A stretch of 15,000 nucleotides of DNA, taken from Theodoxus fluviatilis (Eukaryota > Mollusca > Gastropoda > Cycloneritida > Neritidae). The notes beneath the pieces are model-generated. The model was not told the DNA's origin, ran no database searches, and worked only from the letters and a program-made list of their open reading frames with translations. Location: NCBI GenBank assembly GCA_034096865.1, contig JAWQFJ010005803.1:1-15000 (forward strand). The letters are read 5' to 3'. Positions within the stretch are counted from its first letter, which is position 1. Each line of letters opens with the position of its first letter. This document shows, piece by piece, positions 13,796-15,000 of the stretch. The position numbers and the translations under genes are program-made.

Positions 13796-15000
13796 CACGT
13801 GTTCATACCTCTTTGATGTATTTTTCTGTCTCTTTCATGTGTTTGTATGTCTCTTGCATGTATTCCTGTGTCTCTTTCAAGTGTCCATGTCTCTTTCATG
13901 TGTCCATATGTCTCTTTCATGTGTCCATATGTCTCTTTCATGTGTTCCTCTGTCTCTTTCAAGTGTCCATGTCTCTTTCATGTGTTCCTCTGTCTCTTTC
14001 ATGTGTCCATGTCTCTTTCATGTGTCCATATGTCTCTTGCATGTGTCCATATGTCTCTTGCATGTATTCTTCTGTCTCTTTCAAGTGTCCATGTCTCTTT
14101 CATGTGTTCCTCTGTCTCTTTCAAGTGTCCATGTCTCTTTCATGTATCCATATGTCTCTTGCATGTGTCTATATGTCTCTTGCATGTATTCCTCTGTCTC
14201 TTTCAAGTGTCCATGTCTCTTTCAAGTGTCCATGTCTCTTTCATGTGTCCATATGTCTCTTGCATGTGTCCATATGTCTCTTTCCTGTGTCCATATGTCT
14301 CTTTCATGTGTCTTTATGTCTCTTTCATGTGTCCATATGTCTCTTTCATGTGTCCACATGTCTCTTTCATGTGTTCATCTGTCTCTTTCATGTGTCCATA
14401 TGTCTCTTTCATGTGTCTATATGTCTCTTGCATGTGTTCATATGTCTCTTTCATATGTCCATATGGCTCTTTCATGTGTCCATGTCTCTTTCATGTGTCC
14501 ATATGTCTCTTTCATGTGTCCATATGTCTCTTTCATGTGTTCATATGTCTCTTTCATGTGTCCATATGTCTCTTTTATGTGTTCATATGTCTCTTTCATA
14601 TGTCCGTATGTCTCTTGCATGTGTCCATATGTCTCTTTCATATGTTCATATGGCTCTTTCATGTGTCCATGTCTCTTTCATGTGTCCATATGTCTCTTTC
14701 ATGTGTCCATATGTCTCTTTCATGTGTTCATATGTCTCTTTCATGTGTCCATGTCTCTTTCATGTGTCCATATGTCTCTTTCATGTGTCCATATGTCTCT
14801 TTCATGTGTCCATATGTCTCTTTCATGTGTCCATATGTCTCTTTCATGTGTTCATATGTCTCTTTCATGTGTCCATATGTCTCTTTCGTGTGTCCATATG
14901 TCTCTTTCGTGTGTCCATATGTCTGTTTCATGTGTCTTTATGTCTATTTCATGTGTTTGTATGTCCTTTTTATTTGTTCCTCTGTTTTTTTATGTTGTCT
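13796..15000. repeat. 21-bp minisatellite, more than 50 units, continuing past the window
   Basis: Units of the form TCTCTTTCATGTGTCCATATG run to the window end, mixed with 19-bp versions lacking one AT pair and with variants (CAAGTGTCC, TTGCATGTG, TTCCTCTG). On the minus strand 21 bp gives a 7-residue repeat, KETYGHM, which keeps two stretches open (14438-14662 and 14728-14931). The 19-bp units break the frame repeatedly, so a protein is not supported. The unit is a relative of the degenerate arrays at 3541 and 12424. Confidence 0.95.

Overview
This is eukaryotic, repeat-dominated, non-genic DNA. No host protein-coding gene, tRNA or rRNA can be supported. The mix of elements (an APE-type LINE, a FLYWCH/MULE DNA transposon, a Ty3/gypsy element with a SCAN-like Gag, GA microsatellites and long minisatellites) suggests an animal, most likely a lophotrochozoan such as a marine mollusc. 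That assignment is an inference from element types only.

Layout. (1) 1-2905, minus strand: a non-LTR retrotransposon (LINE). It holds the end of ORF1, a complete AP-endonuclease domain and a reverse transcriptase core, and is broken by an in-frame stop; its 3' end lies outside the window. (2) 2906-2960: a (GA)n microsatellite, then about 430 bp of unassigned sequence. (3) 3541-4036 and 12424-15000: one pyrimidine-rich minisatellite field, cut in two by an insertion. It runs from a degenerate ~21-bp repeat, through a very uniform 40-bp array (13061-13780), to a 21-bp array that runs off the window. (4) 4037-12423: a Mutator-like DNA transposon (MULE) with ~135-bp ends carrying inverted copies of a GGGCGAGT-type motif, a candidate 8-bp target duplication (CACTTTTA), and an intronless FLYWCH + MULE transposase gene on the minus strand. 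(5) 6479-11997: a minus-strand LTR retrotransposon inserted inside that transposase gene, within its first ten codons. It has 1.34-kb LTRs beginning TGTCACG and ending CGTGACA, and an exact 5-bp target duplication GTCGT (6474-6478 and 11998-12002). A tRNA-Pro primer-binding site and a polypurine tract abut the LTRs.

The window therefore records an insertion order: minisatellite first, MULE into the minisatellite, then LTR element into the MULE transposase. The last event looks recent, because the two LTRs differ by only about eight substitutions and one 3-bp indel by eye. The LTR element encodes Gag (with zinc knuckle) and an aspartic protease but lacks the reverse transcriptase and integrase cores. 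It keeps an RNase H C-terminus directly before the 3' LTR, which fits the Gmr1-like order (protease-integrase-RT-RNase H). Where integrase and RT should be lies ~0.5 kb encoding a lysine/glutamate-rich segment that does not look retroviral. None of the three elements appears able to move by itself as it stands here.
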